DNA of 64,000 nucleotides from Pseudomonas rhizoryzae (GTDB lineage Bacteria; Pseudomonadota; Gammaproteobacteria; Pseudomonadales; Pseudomonadaceae): assembly GCF_005250615.1 (NCBI RefSeq), contig NZ_SULM01000005.1, positions 62,001 to 126,000 on the forward strand, given 5' to 3'. The notes under the pieces were generated by a model. That model had not been told where the DNA came from and searched no databases. It saw nothing but the letters and a program-made list of their open reading frames with translations. Position numbers and translations under genes: made by a program. This document shows, piece after piece, positions 51,767 through 59,948 of the stretch; positions within the stretch are counted from its first letter, which is position 1; every line of letters begins with the position of its first letter.

Positions 51767-52600
51767 TTAACGACTAAGGCTGAAGTTGATGGGTTGGGCC
51801 GCACGCACGGAAATGGCTCTACCGTTTTCGCGATAAGGCTCGCAACTGGCGTTCAGCACGGCTTGGCGGGCAGCTTGGTCAAGGTCGGCTGAACCGCTGG
51901 AGCGTGAGACTTGCGCGCTTTGCACCTTGCCGCTGGCATCGATGACCATCGCGATCAGGACGGTTCCCTGTTCGCCGAGGCGACGGGCCTTGCGTGGATA
52001 TTCCGGCGTCGGCACTCGGCAGCCGACGGTCTGGACATCTTTCGGCCCCGAGGCAGGAAGATCGAGCGGCTTGTCGGCCACCGCCGGTTGGGCCGGCGCG
52101 ACCGGGGCTGGCTTGACCGGTGGCGGGTCTTCAGCGACCGGTACAGGCTCGGCCGGTGGCTTGATCGGCGTGTGCTTCTTGACCGGCTGTGCCTTGGGTT
52201 TGGGCACAGGTTTGGGCGGTACCGGCTTGTGCTGCGGAACCTGCGGTCTCTGCTCCGTAACGGTGCGCTCTGCCTCCTTGGCCTTCATCACCTCTGGCTC
52301 TGGTGGCGCCACGACCGGCGCGACAGGCTCGGGAGGAGGAGGTGGCGGCATTCTGCTCATGGTTACCCGCACCGCGGCGGGCGCGGCCACCAGCGAGATC
52401 TCCTTCTGGCTGGTCTGCGTCAAGAACAACGCGATCAGGACGACATGGGCCAGAATGACCACCAGGGCAATGGGCACGAGATGCAGGCGCGAGGTGCCTT
52501 GCACAGGCGGCAGCTCTTGCTCCGGCACCCAGGGACTCTCCTCGGTGCGATTCTTCAGTTGGAGATTCAGATTGGTCATCATTCCGGCTCTATCATTCAT
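51767..52600 (-). CDS. tonB: TonB energy transducer
   Basis: About 277 residues. A membrane anchor lies near residues 38-60 (LVPIALVVILAHVVLIALFL), then a long Pro/Lys/Glu-rich periplasm-spanning part (about 80-175, PVPPKPVPKPKAQPVKKH), then the C-terminal TonB domain (TPEYPRKARRLGEQGTVLI...AARQAVL). It transmits energy to outer-membrane receptors, here most likely the receptor encoded at 55094. Start choices are GTG 52615, ATG 52600 and ATG 52582; none has a strong ribosome site, and the ATG at 52600 overlaps the end of a short upstream frame, so coupling is possible. First gene of the seven-gene operon. Confidence 0.9.
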   Translation of the reverse strand: MNDRAGMMTNLNLQLKNRTEESPWVPEQELPPVQGTSRLHLVPIALVVILAHVVLIALFLTQTSQKEISLVAAPAAVRVTMSRMPPPPPPEPVAPVVAPPEPEVMKAKEAERTVTEQRPQVPQHKPVPPKPVPKPKAQPVKKHTPIKPPAEPVPVAEDPPPVKPAPVAPAQPAVADKPLDLPASGPKDVQTVGCRVPTPEYPRKARRLGEQGTVLIAMVIDASGKVQSAQVSRSSGSADLDQAARQAVLNASCEPYRENGRAISVRAAQPINFSLSR

Positions 52601-52817
52601 GGGCAGAGCCTGCACTCGAGCGAGCTACCCGCAGGCGAGAGAGGTCACGGCGCGCCGGGTGAAAGCAGCTTCCGACCAATGCCGGACTCGGACTGCCGAA
52701 GCCACGCAGGTCAACCCCAGTCGGCACGGCCTCAGCGCTGGGATACAGCGGCAAGGCGATAACCCTGACCCAAGAGGTTAGGAATAAGGTATGGGGGCAT
52801 GCGGTGTTCAAGCTCAC
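52593..52817 (-). CDS. Possible leader ORF upstream of tonB
   Basis: A 74-codon frame begins with GTG 24 bases after the shared promoter element and ends 5 bases inside the tonB start at 52600 (stop TGA at 52593-52595). The product (MSLNTACPHTLFLTSWVRVI...) resembles no family. Its position makes it a candidate leader peptide that couples translation to tonB. It could equally be chance; GC-rich DNA produces such frames freely. Confidence 0.3.
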   Translation of the reverse strand: MSLNTACPHTLFLTSWVRVIALPLYPSAEAVPTGVDLRGFGSPSPALVGSCFHPARRDLSRLRVARSSAGSAHE

Positions 52818-53158
52818 CTCATCTTTTCTTCTCTATAGGGTCTGTGCGGCGAGAAGAAAAAAGTGACAGTGCTCGAGCAAACTTTTTTTCACCTTGCGCC
52901 CTTGCGCTGTCCTTGTGAGGCAACTGACGCGGTGAGGGGCAGCTGCTGCCGGGCCATGGCCCAGGAGATGCGCGGGGTGGGGCTGACATCGAGCAGGGCG
53001 TGCGTAAGCCGAATAGGCGGGAGGGCGATGAAGCGTTCGGGAGTTGGCCGCCTGACGGCTAGCGGTGGTAGGACGTGGCTCGGAAGAGGAGGGGGACGCC
53101 GTGACAGTTAAGGTAAAGATACCCGGCGCCGGTGCGACCCTTGCGGGCCTGGGTGACG
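52616..53158. other. Region between tonB and fecR
   Basis: About 540 bases upstream of tonB and downstream of fecR. It contains the shared promoter element (52841-52871) and the possible leader frame. From 52880 to 53155 I see no gene; a plus-strand frame 52863-53111 with several cysteines begins inside the promoter element, lacks a ribosome binding site and is not called. Confidence 0.5.
52841..52871 (-). promoter_or_regulatory. Shared two-block promoter element, tonB copy
   Basis: On the minus strand CACTGTCACTTTTT, ten bases, then GCACAGA (ends at 52841). The identical two blocks with identical spacing precede the receptor gene at 55022-55052. The spacing between blocks fits -35 and -10 elements of an ECF sigma factor. 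It lies about 240 bases before tonB. Confidence 0.75.
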
Positions 53159-54091
53159 TCAGGCGGTGTTGATGGTCACCCAGTAGTCGGTAGTGCGGGA
53201 CACGCGGATAGGAAAGGTTTGCGCCAAGGCGTCCAGCGTGAAATCGGTATTGTCCAAGGGGAACAGGCCACTCACCCTGATGGCCGCGGCTTGCGGGGAG
53301 ATCCGCAAGATCCCGGGTCGATAGTCGCGCAGGGCGTCTATGAGTTCGCCGAGTGGCCGATTGTCAACCTCGATGAAGCCGCTGATCCATGCGACCTCGG
53401 CGGCCGGATTGATCTTGATCGGTGAGAGATCGTTCGCCGTCATCAGCGCACCCGTACCGGGCGCCAATTGCAGCGAGCTGTTATTGCGACTCACGGCAAC
53501 TCCCTCGGCGGAAAGTGCCGCTACCCGCACCTGATCGGAACGCTGGATCACGACGAGCTTCCCGCTGTTGACCTGGATAAGGCCAGCCGTGGTGGCGATC
53601 TGCAGCGGTCTCGCGGAGCTTGCGACCGCTACGTGGATCTGCCCCTTGAGTAGCTCGATGCGCCGCTGGGCGTTATCGATGCGGGTGTCGACCGCGCTGC
53701 GCGCATTGAGGATCAGCGTCGAGCCATCGGCGAGGGTGGTCGTCTGGCGTTGACCTGTGCTCGTGCTGAGGTCCGCGAAGAGGGCATCGAGTGGGGTATA
53801 TCGGTTAACGAGCCAACTGCTGGTGCAGGCTATACCCGCGAGGGCAAGCGCGTTGCCCATGAACTGGCGGCGATTGGGTTTCTGGAGCCTTGAACGCACT
53901 TCCGGAACCGCGCCGAATTGAGGAATCTGTCCGAGCGTCCGTTCCAGCCTCCGACAGGCCTGCTCATGAGCAGCGTCTGCAGCGCGCCATTTCTGAAACT
54001 GCTCGCGTTCGGCCTCACTCATCTCCCCCGAATGGACTTGTACCATCCAGGCGACAGCTTCCTGGGCCGCACGATCGAGACGGGGGGACAT
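53159..54091 (-). CDS. fecR: FecR-type anti-sigma regulator
   Basis: A 310-residue inner-membrane signal transducer. Residues 5-50 form the cytoplasmic sigma-binding domain (AVAWMVQVHSGEMSEAEREQFQKWRAAD), a membrane helix lies near 78-96 (ALALAGIACTSSWLV), and the periplasmic FecR domain follows to the C-terminus, with an STN-like closing part (FPLDNTDFTLDALAQTFPI). It relays occupancy of the receptor's STN domain to FecI. Its ATG directly follows the fecI stop (TGAATG). Confidence 0.92.
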   Translation of the reverse strand: MSPRLDRAAQEAVAWMVQVHSGEMSEAEREQFQKWRAADAAHEQACRRLERTLGQIPQFGAVPEVRSRLQKPNRRQFMGNALALAGIACTSSWLVNRYTPLDALFADLSTSTGQRQTTTLADGSTLILNARSAVDTRIDNAQRRIELLKGQIHVAVASSARPLQIATTAGLIQVNSGKLVVIQRSDQVRVAALSAEGVAVSRNNSSLQLAPGTGALMTANDLSPIKINPAAEVAWISGFIEVDNRPLGELIDALRDYRPGILRISPQAAAIRVSGLFPLDNTDFTLDALAQTFPIRVSRTTDYWVTINTA

Positions 54092-54604
54092 TCAACTCTC
54101 CGCGGTAATGGCGTAGCACCTGGTCAGCGCCTGGGTCATGTACTGGCGCACCATACTCGCCGATACGCCCAGTTCAACGCCAATTTGCGCGTAGGTCATG
54201 CCATCCAGCTGGCTGTAGAAGAACGCCTTGCGTGCCTTCGTGGACAGGCCTTCCAGGGCTTTGTCGATCGCAACCAGGGTTTCCAGCAGGAGGTGCTGCT
54301 CTTCGGGCGACGGCATGACATGTTCGGGGGCGAAGGACAACGCCTCCAGATAGGCCTTTTCCAGGGCGCGGCGGCGCGAGACCTCATACATCACACGGTT
54401 GGCGATGGTAGTCAGCATCGCCCGCGGTTCGCGCACCTCGTTCAAGCCGGGCAGCGTGGAAAGGTGCAAGAACGATTCGGACGCTACGTCCTCAGCACTG
54501 AATCGGCAGCCAAGTCGATAGCGTAACCGCTCGGTCAACCAGCGATAATCGCTCCGAAAAATCTGAGTCAGCAGGTCGGCTCTTTCCAACGCAGCAGAGG
54601 CCAT
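54092..54604 (-). CDS. fecI: FecI-type ECF sigma factor
   Basis: A 170-residue ECF sigma factor of the iron-starvation (FecI) group. Region 2 (DYRWLTERLRYRLGCRFSAEDVASESFL, about 18-45) and region 4 (LSTKARKAFFYSQLDGMTYAQIGVELGVSASMVRQYM) are complete. It is expected to direct transcription of the divergent receptor gene and, from the shared promoter element, of the tonB operon. No clear Fur box is visible upstream in 54605-54720. Confidence 0.93.
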   Translation of the reverse strand: MASAALERADLLTQIFRSDYRWLTERLRYRLGCRFSAEDVASESFLHLSTLPGLNEVREPRAMLTTIANRVMYEVSRRRALEKAYLEALSFAPEHVMPSPEEQHLLLETLVAIDKALEGLSTKARKAFFYSQLDGMTYAQIGVELGVSASMVRQYMTQALTRCYAITAES

Positions 54605-55093
54605 ACTTCTTACTCATGCAGAGGGTTCATCCAGTGGTGACCCTGACAGGCGTCACAAAAGGGTGGTAATGCAACTGGGATGCCACTCGCACGAGAGGAT
54701 GCTCTATAGAACTGGATGAGATCAGGACTGCCATTGGTACGCAGGACTGCCTCAGATCAGCGCGAAGCGCTACTTTGTGCACCATCGAGGTGCCTAGACG
54801 CTCTCTGGCCCCAGCCTTTGGAGCTCATTCCAACGGCGTTGCGGCTTGGCTTCGGCTCCTTCACCTCCGCTTTCGCCCCTGGCCTGATCCCCGCCGTGCG
54901 CTAACTCACTCCGCCCGTCATGACCGCCCCGTGCCCCTGACTCCCCGCGCAGGATTACAGCGATAGCGGCGATCCTGTCGGCCAGGCCGCTCGCTCGACC
55001 GGTTGGTGTTTTTTCAAGTGTCACTGTCACTTTTTCGCTCAGATTGCACAGAGGAGGTGACAACACCAAAGAGCCGACCGTTGCTGGCGAGGG
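54605..55093. other. Divergent region between fecI and receptor gene
   Basis: About 490 bases. The receptor-side promoter element (55022-55052) is described separately. On the fecI side there is an imperfect repeat of TGAC/GTCA words around 54640-54656. Small frames in 54716-54960 have no ribosome binding site or family character and are not called. Confidence 0.5.
55022..55052 (+). promoter_or_regulatory. Shared two-block promoter element, receptor copy
   Basis: CACTGTCACTTTTT (55022-55035), ten bases, GCACAGA (55046-55052), ending 41 bases before the receptor ATG. It is the same as the element upstream of tonB at 52841-52871, including spacing. Most likely it is the FecI-dependent promoter (inference). 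Confidence 0.75.
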
Positions 55094-57478
55094 ATGAAGA
55101 TGAAGTCGAAAAAGAGTTTCGTGTTGAAGCCCGTACATCTGGGGGTTGCGGTCGTCCTGGCGGGAGCGCCGATACAGGTAATGGCTGCAACCGCTGGCCA
55201 AGCAAAGGTAGCGATTCAAACCTACTCAGTGGCGGCCGGACCGCTGGCAGAGATGCTGCAGAGCATCGCGCGTCAAGGTGGCCGGGTCATCTCCTTCGAT
55301 CCGACCCTGGTCAGCGGCTACCAAGGCAGTGCCGTCAGCGGCAGCATGACGGTGGAGCAGGCCATCGCCACCAGTCTGAAGGGGACGGACCTGGCATTGG
55401 ACGTGACGGCCAACGGCACGCTCACGATCACCCGCCCTAATATCCCCGCCGCGCCGACAGCGGCGGGAGTTGATGCTCAGCTTCCGGAGATCGCTGTTAC
55501 CGGGGCAACAGTCAATGAGGATCAGCTGTACTACAACCCGACACAGACCAGCGCCGTCGGGAGGACGGAAATGGCCCTCAAGGAGGTGCCTCAGTCCGTT
55601 CAGGTGGTCAGTGGCAGGGTGCTGCAGGATCGGCAGGCAAATTCGCTGGCTGAAGCCCTCAAGAACACCGCCGGTGTCAGCGTTTCCGAAACCAACCGAG
55701 GCATACCTTCCTTCAAGATTCGCGGCTTCGCCGTCCTGCGGACCTCTACCAACGGTGTACCCAACGCTTCCATCAACGACGTGGCGATGGAGGGAATCGA
55801 GCGCGTCGAAGTCATCAAGGGGCCTGACTCCATTACCGGGGGTAGCGGCTCGCCCGGCGGTACCATCAATCTGGTTCGCAAGGAGCCGGTTACCGAGGAT
55901 TTGCGGAAGGTAACCCTGGAGGTTGCCGAGTATGGCGAGCTCAAGGAAGCCGTGGATCTCGGCGGGGCGCTCAATTCCGATAAGTCGCTGAGCTATCGTC
56001 TGAACCTGATGAACATGAAGAGTGACGCCTCGGCTCCCGATTTCGATGGCGGCCGTCGAGTCTATGTCGCTCCAGCCCTGAGATGGCAGTCGGACGCTAC
56101 CAAGCTCACCTTCGGCGCCGAGTATGACAACTCGCGCAGCGCCGCTCCCCGTGCTGGAGCCGCCTACAACGGTGTACTACTGGATTTACCGAGCGCCCGG
56201 ATATTTCAAAAGGACAATGCCTTTCTCAATGAAACGAAAACGGCTTACTACGAGCTGAATCAGAGCCTGATCGAAGATTGGTCGTTCAATAGCAAGGCCA
56301 CCTATACTCAGGCCGATAATAATGCTCGTATATTTCAGGCCCAGGCTATCACGTCCGCCGGCAGAGTGGCTTTTGGTGGTCCTGCTTCCTTCGATACCAC
56401 TACCGACTCGTGGGGGCTGCAGAATGACATTCGGGGAAAGTTTAAAACCGGCTTGGTAACGCACAAGGTTCTGGTTGGGGTTGATTACCAACATATCACT
56501 ACCGAACAATATGAACTCTCCATTCCGGGCTTATCGAGACCCTATCCTCAGGTGTCCTTATACGACCCCGACTCTTTTGACCTGTTGCCGAAGATTCCAG
56601 AGCCAAACTATCGCTCTTCGTCGGGGAGAACTCAGCAGCGCGGGCTCATTCTCCAGGATCAGTTGGACGTAGGTGACCGTCTACACCTGCTTCTGGCGAC
56701 CAAAAGAGCTGACTGGATCAGCGACAGTGCCGTCTACCTTACCGATGGTAGCCGCTATGCAGAAAGTTCTTATGAAGCCAAAAAGTGGGTTCCGAACTAT
56801 GGAATCAGCTACGATTTGACCGACGAAATGACGGTATACGCCAACGTCCTCAAAGGCTTCACGGGCTCGGCTACCGTAGACAGGCGGACGGGAGCGGCCC
56901 TTCCTCCGGTGGAGAGCAAGTCAAAAGAGGTGGGGGCCAAGTTCAGCCTGCTGGGTGATGCCCTGACGCTCACGACCGCATACTTTGAACTTCAACAAAC
57001 AAACGTAGCCGTCTTCGATGTTGCGGGCAATGCCATTGGCACCCAGAGTCGGGAAAGTAAAGGATACGACATCAGTCTTGCCGGGGAGATACTGCCCGGT
57101 TGGAACCTGACCTCTACCTTCACCCACATTAAATTCAAAGAGGATGCGGGATCCGTCGTGTTCATAGGCGAGCCGAAGAACACCTTTAGCCTTTGGAATA
57201 CCTATGAGTTCCAGAATGGTTTCTGGAAAGGCTTTGGGGTTGGCGCCGGGGTAGAAGCCTTTTCATCCAATACAGGTGGCTATAAAACGCAGTACTATGA
57301 AATTCCAGGCGGAGCCATCACGGATGCATCAGTGTTCTATCATGGTGCCGATTATTCGGTTACGCTTGGGGTGAAAAACATCTTCGATCGTACGGCTTAT
57401 TTAAACTCCACGAGCAATTCTTTTATCCCGCTCCGCGAGGAGCGCAACGCACGCCTGACCTTTACCTACAACTTCTGA
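55094..57478 (+). CDS. TonB-dependent receptor with STN signalling domain
   Basis: A 794-residue outer-membrane receptor. The signal peptide ends near residue 31 (VMA). An STN domain (about 45-115, AEMLQSIARQGGRVISFDPTLVSG) mediates signalling to FecR, and a plug domain follows (about 160-290, VPQSVQVVSGRVLQDRQ). The rest is a 22-strand barrel ending in the terminal Phe (LTFTYNF), typical of siderophore-type receptors. The first third is GC-rich like the genome, but from about 56200 the barrel codes in a more AT-rich style, suggesting a recombined ligand-binding part. It overlaps by one base (TGATG) the following DUF2891 gene. The ligand is unknown; the context suggests a peptide or metallophore. 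Confidence 0.92.
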   Translation: MKMKSKKSFVLKPVHLGVAVVLAGAPIQVMAATAGQAKVAIQTYSVAAGPLAEMLQSIARQGGRVISFDPTLVSGYQGSAVSGSMTVEQAIATSLKGTDLALDVTANGTLTITRPNIPAAPTAAGVDAQLPEIAVTGATVNEDQLYYNPTQTSAVGRTEMALKEVPQSVQVVSGRVLQDRQANSLAEALKNTAGVSVSETNRGIPSFKIRGFAVLRTSTNGVPNASINDVAMEGIERVEVIKGPDSITGGSGSPGGTINLVRKEPVTEDLRKVTLEVAEYGELKEAVDLGGALNSDKSLSYRLNLMNMKSDASAPDFDGGRRVYVAPALRWQSDATKLTFGAEYDNSRSAAPRAGAAYNGVLLDLPSARIFQKDNAFLNETKTAYYELNQSLIEDWSFNSKATYTQADNNARIFQAQAITSAGRVAFGGPASFDTTTDSWGLQNDIRGKFKTGLVTHKVLVGVDYQHITTEQYELSIPGLSRPYPQVSLYDPDSFDLLPKIPEPNYRSSSGRTQQRGLILQDQLDVGDRLHLLLATKRADWISDSAVYLTDGSRYAESSYEAKKWVPNYGISYDLTDEMTVYANVLKGFTGSATVDRRTGAALPPVESKSKEVGAKFSLLGDALTLTTAYFELQQTNVAVFDVAGNAIGTQSRESKGYDISLAGEILPGWNLTSTFTHIKFKEDAGSVVFIGEPKNTFSLWNTYEFQNGFWKGFGVGAGVEAFSSNTGGYKTQYYEIPGGAITDASVFYHGADYSVTLGVKNIFDRTAYLNSTSNSFIPLREERNARLTFTYNF

Positions 57479-58578
57479 TGAAGCCTGACCGCGGAGCCGT
57501 GGTCAGGCCGTTCAAGAATGCACTGTGCTACAGCTCGAGTTTTTACAAGATGCCTATCGATAAGGATTTTTTGTCTAGAATTGCCAGCGTAACGCTTGGC
57601 CATGTCGTTCAAGAGTTTCCACACTCCCAGGCACGCGTTTATAGCTCGACAGAGGATTTCGCCAGGCCGCGGCTCGTGCATCCGATCTTTTTCGGCAGCT
57701 TTGACTGGCATTCTTGCGTGCATGGCTATTGGTTGCTGGTATGCATGCTGGATTTCGATCTTGAGCAGGCCCAGCTTCAAAGCATAGGGGAGCTGCTAGA
57801 CCGGCAGTTCACGCCGGACAAGGTTGCCCAAGAGTTGGAGTTTTTCGCCCGGCCTGATCAAGCGGGTTTCGAACGGCCCTATGGCTGGGCCTGGCTGCTC
57901 ATGCTGACGGCGAAGTTGCAGACGTCGAACCACCCTCGAGCCCCTGCCTGGTTGGTCAATCTACGCCCCTTGGCTAAGCACCTGAGGGACCAGACGATTG
58001 GCTATTTCATCAAGCTGCCTAGACCTATGCGTTCGGGGCTGCATAGCAATACCGCCTTTGCCATGGTACTGGCCTTGACGTATGCAAAAGCAGTAGGTGA
58101 CGAGCAGTTGGCTACTTTCTTGATCGGGCGCGCCCATGCCTATTTTCCCGATCCCATGCCTGTAGCCGTGAATGAACCGGATGGCGAAGATTTCCTGTCA
58201 CCGGCATGGCAGCAGTTGCTGCTCATGCAGCGCGTTTCGGACGAGCAGGAGTTCGAAAGCAGGGTGTGCAGCTTTCTTCACTGTATCGAGTCACCCCAGT
58301 GGCGCGAACTCATCACGCCGGTCACCACGGTCGATCGAACGGATGGCCGCTTGGCTCACTGGGATGGCTTGAACCTCAGTAGGGCCTGGTGCATGGCAAG
58401 CATCGCCAGCTCCTTGCCTAGCGATTGCCCTTATCGCGCCCGGCTGGAACGGGCCGCGACGGATCATCTCGCGGCGGGAAGCGCCCACCTGCATGAGCAC
58501 TACATGGGTGAGCACTGGCTGGCGACCTTCCTGTTGCTAGCCTGCACGGAGCTCCGCGAATTCCAAGAGCTTCACTAG
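57478..58578 (+). CDS. DUF2891 family protein
   Basis: A 366-residue soluble protein of the DUF2891 family, with the hallmark HPIFFGSFDWHSCVHGYWLLVCML block (about residues 61-84). The family has an all-alpha glycoside-hydrolase-like fold pattern and no defined biochemical role. Its ATG overlaps the stop of the receptor gene by one base (TGATG), a sign of coupled translation; a start at 57550 (MPIDKDFL) is also possible. Its tight link to a TonB receptor places it in the same uptake system, perhaps processing the ligand. Confidence 0.82.
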   Translation: MKPDRGAVVRPFKNALCYSSSFYKMPIDKDFLSRIASVTLGHVVQEFPHSQARVYSSTEDFARPRLVHPIFFGSFDWHSCVHGYWLLVCMLDFDLEQAQLQSIGELLDRQFTPDKVAQELEFFARPDQAGFERPYGWAWLLMLTAKLQTSNHPRAPAWLVNLRPLAKHLRDQTIGYFIKLPRPMRSGLHSNTAFAMVLALTYAKAVGDEQLATFLIGRAHAYFPDPMPVAVNEPDGEDFLSPAWQQLLLMQRVSDEQEFESRVCSFLHCIESPQWRELITPVTTVDRTDGRLAHWDGLNLSRAWCMASIASSLPSDCPYRARLERAATDHLAAGSAHLHEHYMGEHWLATFLLLACTELREFQELH

Positions 58579-58590
58579 GTTCTGTACGAA
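58577..58590. mobile_element. Copy of the 14-base sequence at 31318-31331, possible IS end
   Basis: AGGTTCTGTACGAA just after the DUF2891 stop. The following 480 bases contain no intact gene; see the next entry. Confidence 0.3.
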
Positions 58591-59077
58591 GCTGGACATC
58601 GCTGGCCTGCGGCAGCAGTTCCCGGAGCAGGGCCGTACGGTCCTGCCGTTAGCGATCCGGGCCAGGATTTCGAGTCGCGGTGCATCCAGCAGGGACAGCA
58701 CTCGAACCTGCTCTTCCAACGGGTGGGGCGAACCCTGGCCGGTAGCGCCGCAGACTGGTGCATGGATGCGTTCGTAGAGGCTGAAGTGCTGGCTGCGTTA
58801 GCGAGACATCGGGTGGCGGCGGCCATCAGCGGCGTATGGCTGCCGGCCAGTTGCAGCAGGCTGTCCATGCGGAACTGAACGGCCTCGGCTGATCGCATGG
58901 ATTTCAGCCGGATCAGCCGCATCTAATGCTTGGCCGAAGACTGAACTCCGCAGCAAATAGTCAGCGATATTTCCTAGCATGGTGCTCCATCAGCGAAGCC
59001 CTTCCAGCTGATGCCAAACCCTCTTGAACGTTGATCTCGAGCAGCGTGCTGCTCTCTTTTGCCACAGGGAAAAATCG
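58579..59077. other. Apparently decayed intergenic stretch
   Basis: Nearly 500 bases without a convincing gene. On the minus strand short frames such as EEQVRVLSLLDAPRLEILARIANGR (58720-58640), continuing after a shift as TALLRELLPQASDVQL, read like fragments of a coding sequence. This suggests an eroded gene next to the possible IS end. The parent family is not recognised. Confidence 0.35.
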
Positions 59078-59788
59078 ATGTCACAGCCTACCGCGATGCT
59101 GCTGGCGCTTGCCGACGGCAAGCCTGCTTCTGCCTTCCCAACCGCAGCCCTGGGACCAGCCGATCCCTTCGGGCAACTACGCCAGGTCGCGTATCTGGGT
59201 ACCGATGGCCTATCCGCCGGGATCGTCCAGGCGAGTGGCGACTTCGTCGTCGAGCATTACCCCCATATCGAGATGCTGGTCGTCCACGCGGGGCAGATCA
59301 GCGTGCAGGACGAAGAGCAAACCCTTGTACTAGGTGTCGGTGCGAGCGTGGTGATCGGTCGCGGAACGGCACTGCGCCTGCAGGCAGAGGCTGGCAGCCT
59401 TTGGGCCTTCTGTGCGTCGAGCCAGGCTGACGCTGAAGCCAAGGTTGGCCTGACTCCCCTCGTTCCCTATGTCGCGCTGAAACCCTCGCAAGCACCGGAT
59501 GCCGAGATACTGATCAGCGAGCCCCCGCAATGCCGCTCTCATAACGCCTTCGCGGACAGCAGTAGCAATCTGCTCATAGGCGTCTGGGATTCAACGCCGT
59601 ACCGGCGCCGCGAGCGTCCGCACAAGGTGCATGAGTTGATGCATCTGCTGGAAGGTCGCGTCACGCTACGGCTCGGAGACGCTACCGAGTTGCAGGTCAA
59701 TACCGGCGATACGGTGTTCGTCACCCAAGGGGCGCCCTGCGCCTGGGAGAGTAGCGTCTACGTCCGTAAGCTGTACGTCGTCAAATAG
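59078..59788 (+). CDS. Two-cupin-domain protein
   Basis: A 236-residue bicupin. The first beta-barrel spans about 35-120 (HYPHIEMLVVHAGQISVQ) and the second about 150-235 (HKVHELMHLLEGRVTLRLGDA...GDTVFVTQGAPCAWES), which belongs to the DUF861-like cupins. The ATG at 59078 has AGGGA upstream; the frame extends to 59024 without support. Such proteins bind metal and often accompany amine oxidases; the FAD oxidase gene on the other strand lies 160 bases away. Confidence 0.82.
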   Translation: MSQPTAMLLALADGKPASAFPTAALGPADPFGQLRQVAYLGTDGLSAGIVQASGDFVVEHYPHIEMLVVHAGQISVQDEEQTLVLGVGASVVIGRGTALRLQAEAGSLWAFCASSQADAEAKVGLTPLVPYVALKPSQAPDAEILISEPPQCRSHNAFADSSSNLLIGVWDSTPYRRRERPHKVHELMHLLEGRVTLRLGDATELQVNTGDTVFVTQGAPCAWESSVYVRKLYVVK

Positions 59789-59830
59789 ACCTGCGCATAG
59801 GTCGGCGCCTCCTGCCATTTGGTGGGGCGG

Positions 59831-59919
59831 AGGTTGGGCTGAGCGCAGCGAAGCCCAACGCTGCCGGGTAGAGGCCGTTGGGTTGGGCTTCGACGATGAG
59901 GCCGTCTCAGCCCAACCTA
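59831..59919. repeat. Intergenic inverted repeat, copy 2
   Basis: Arms 59831-59859 and 59882-59919 are inverted relative to copy 1 at 19093-19184: each arm here is nearly the reverse complement of the opposite arm there. The unit contains AGGTTGGGCT and AAGCCCAAC words. It lies between the bicupin and FAD oxidase genes (convergent), where a hairpin could end or protect both transcripts. Confidence 0.75.
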
Positions 59920-59948
59920 AGAGGTAACCGGTAGATTGGGTCTGCGCG

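Noticed and set aside
51911-52781. Two overlapping plus-strand frames of about 283 codons opposite tonB
   Set aside because: They mirror the Pro-rich TonB coding sequence (Gly/Arg-rich shadows) and lack ribosome binding sites.
52863-53111. Cys-containing 82-codon frame considered as a RiPP precursor
   Set aside because: It starts inside the shared promoter element, has no ribosome binding site and shows no leader/core layout.
54605-54720. Fur box upstream of fecI
   Set aside because: No stretch resembling GATAATGATAATCATTATC was found; iron control is therefore not claimed from sequence.
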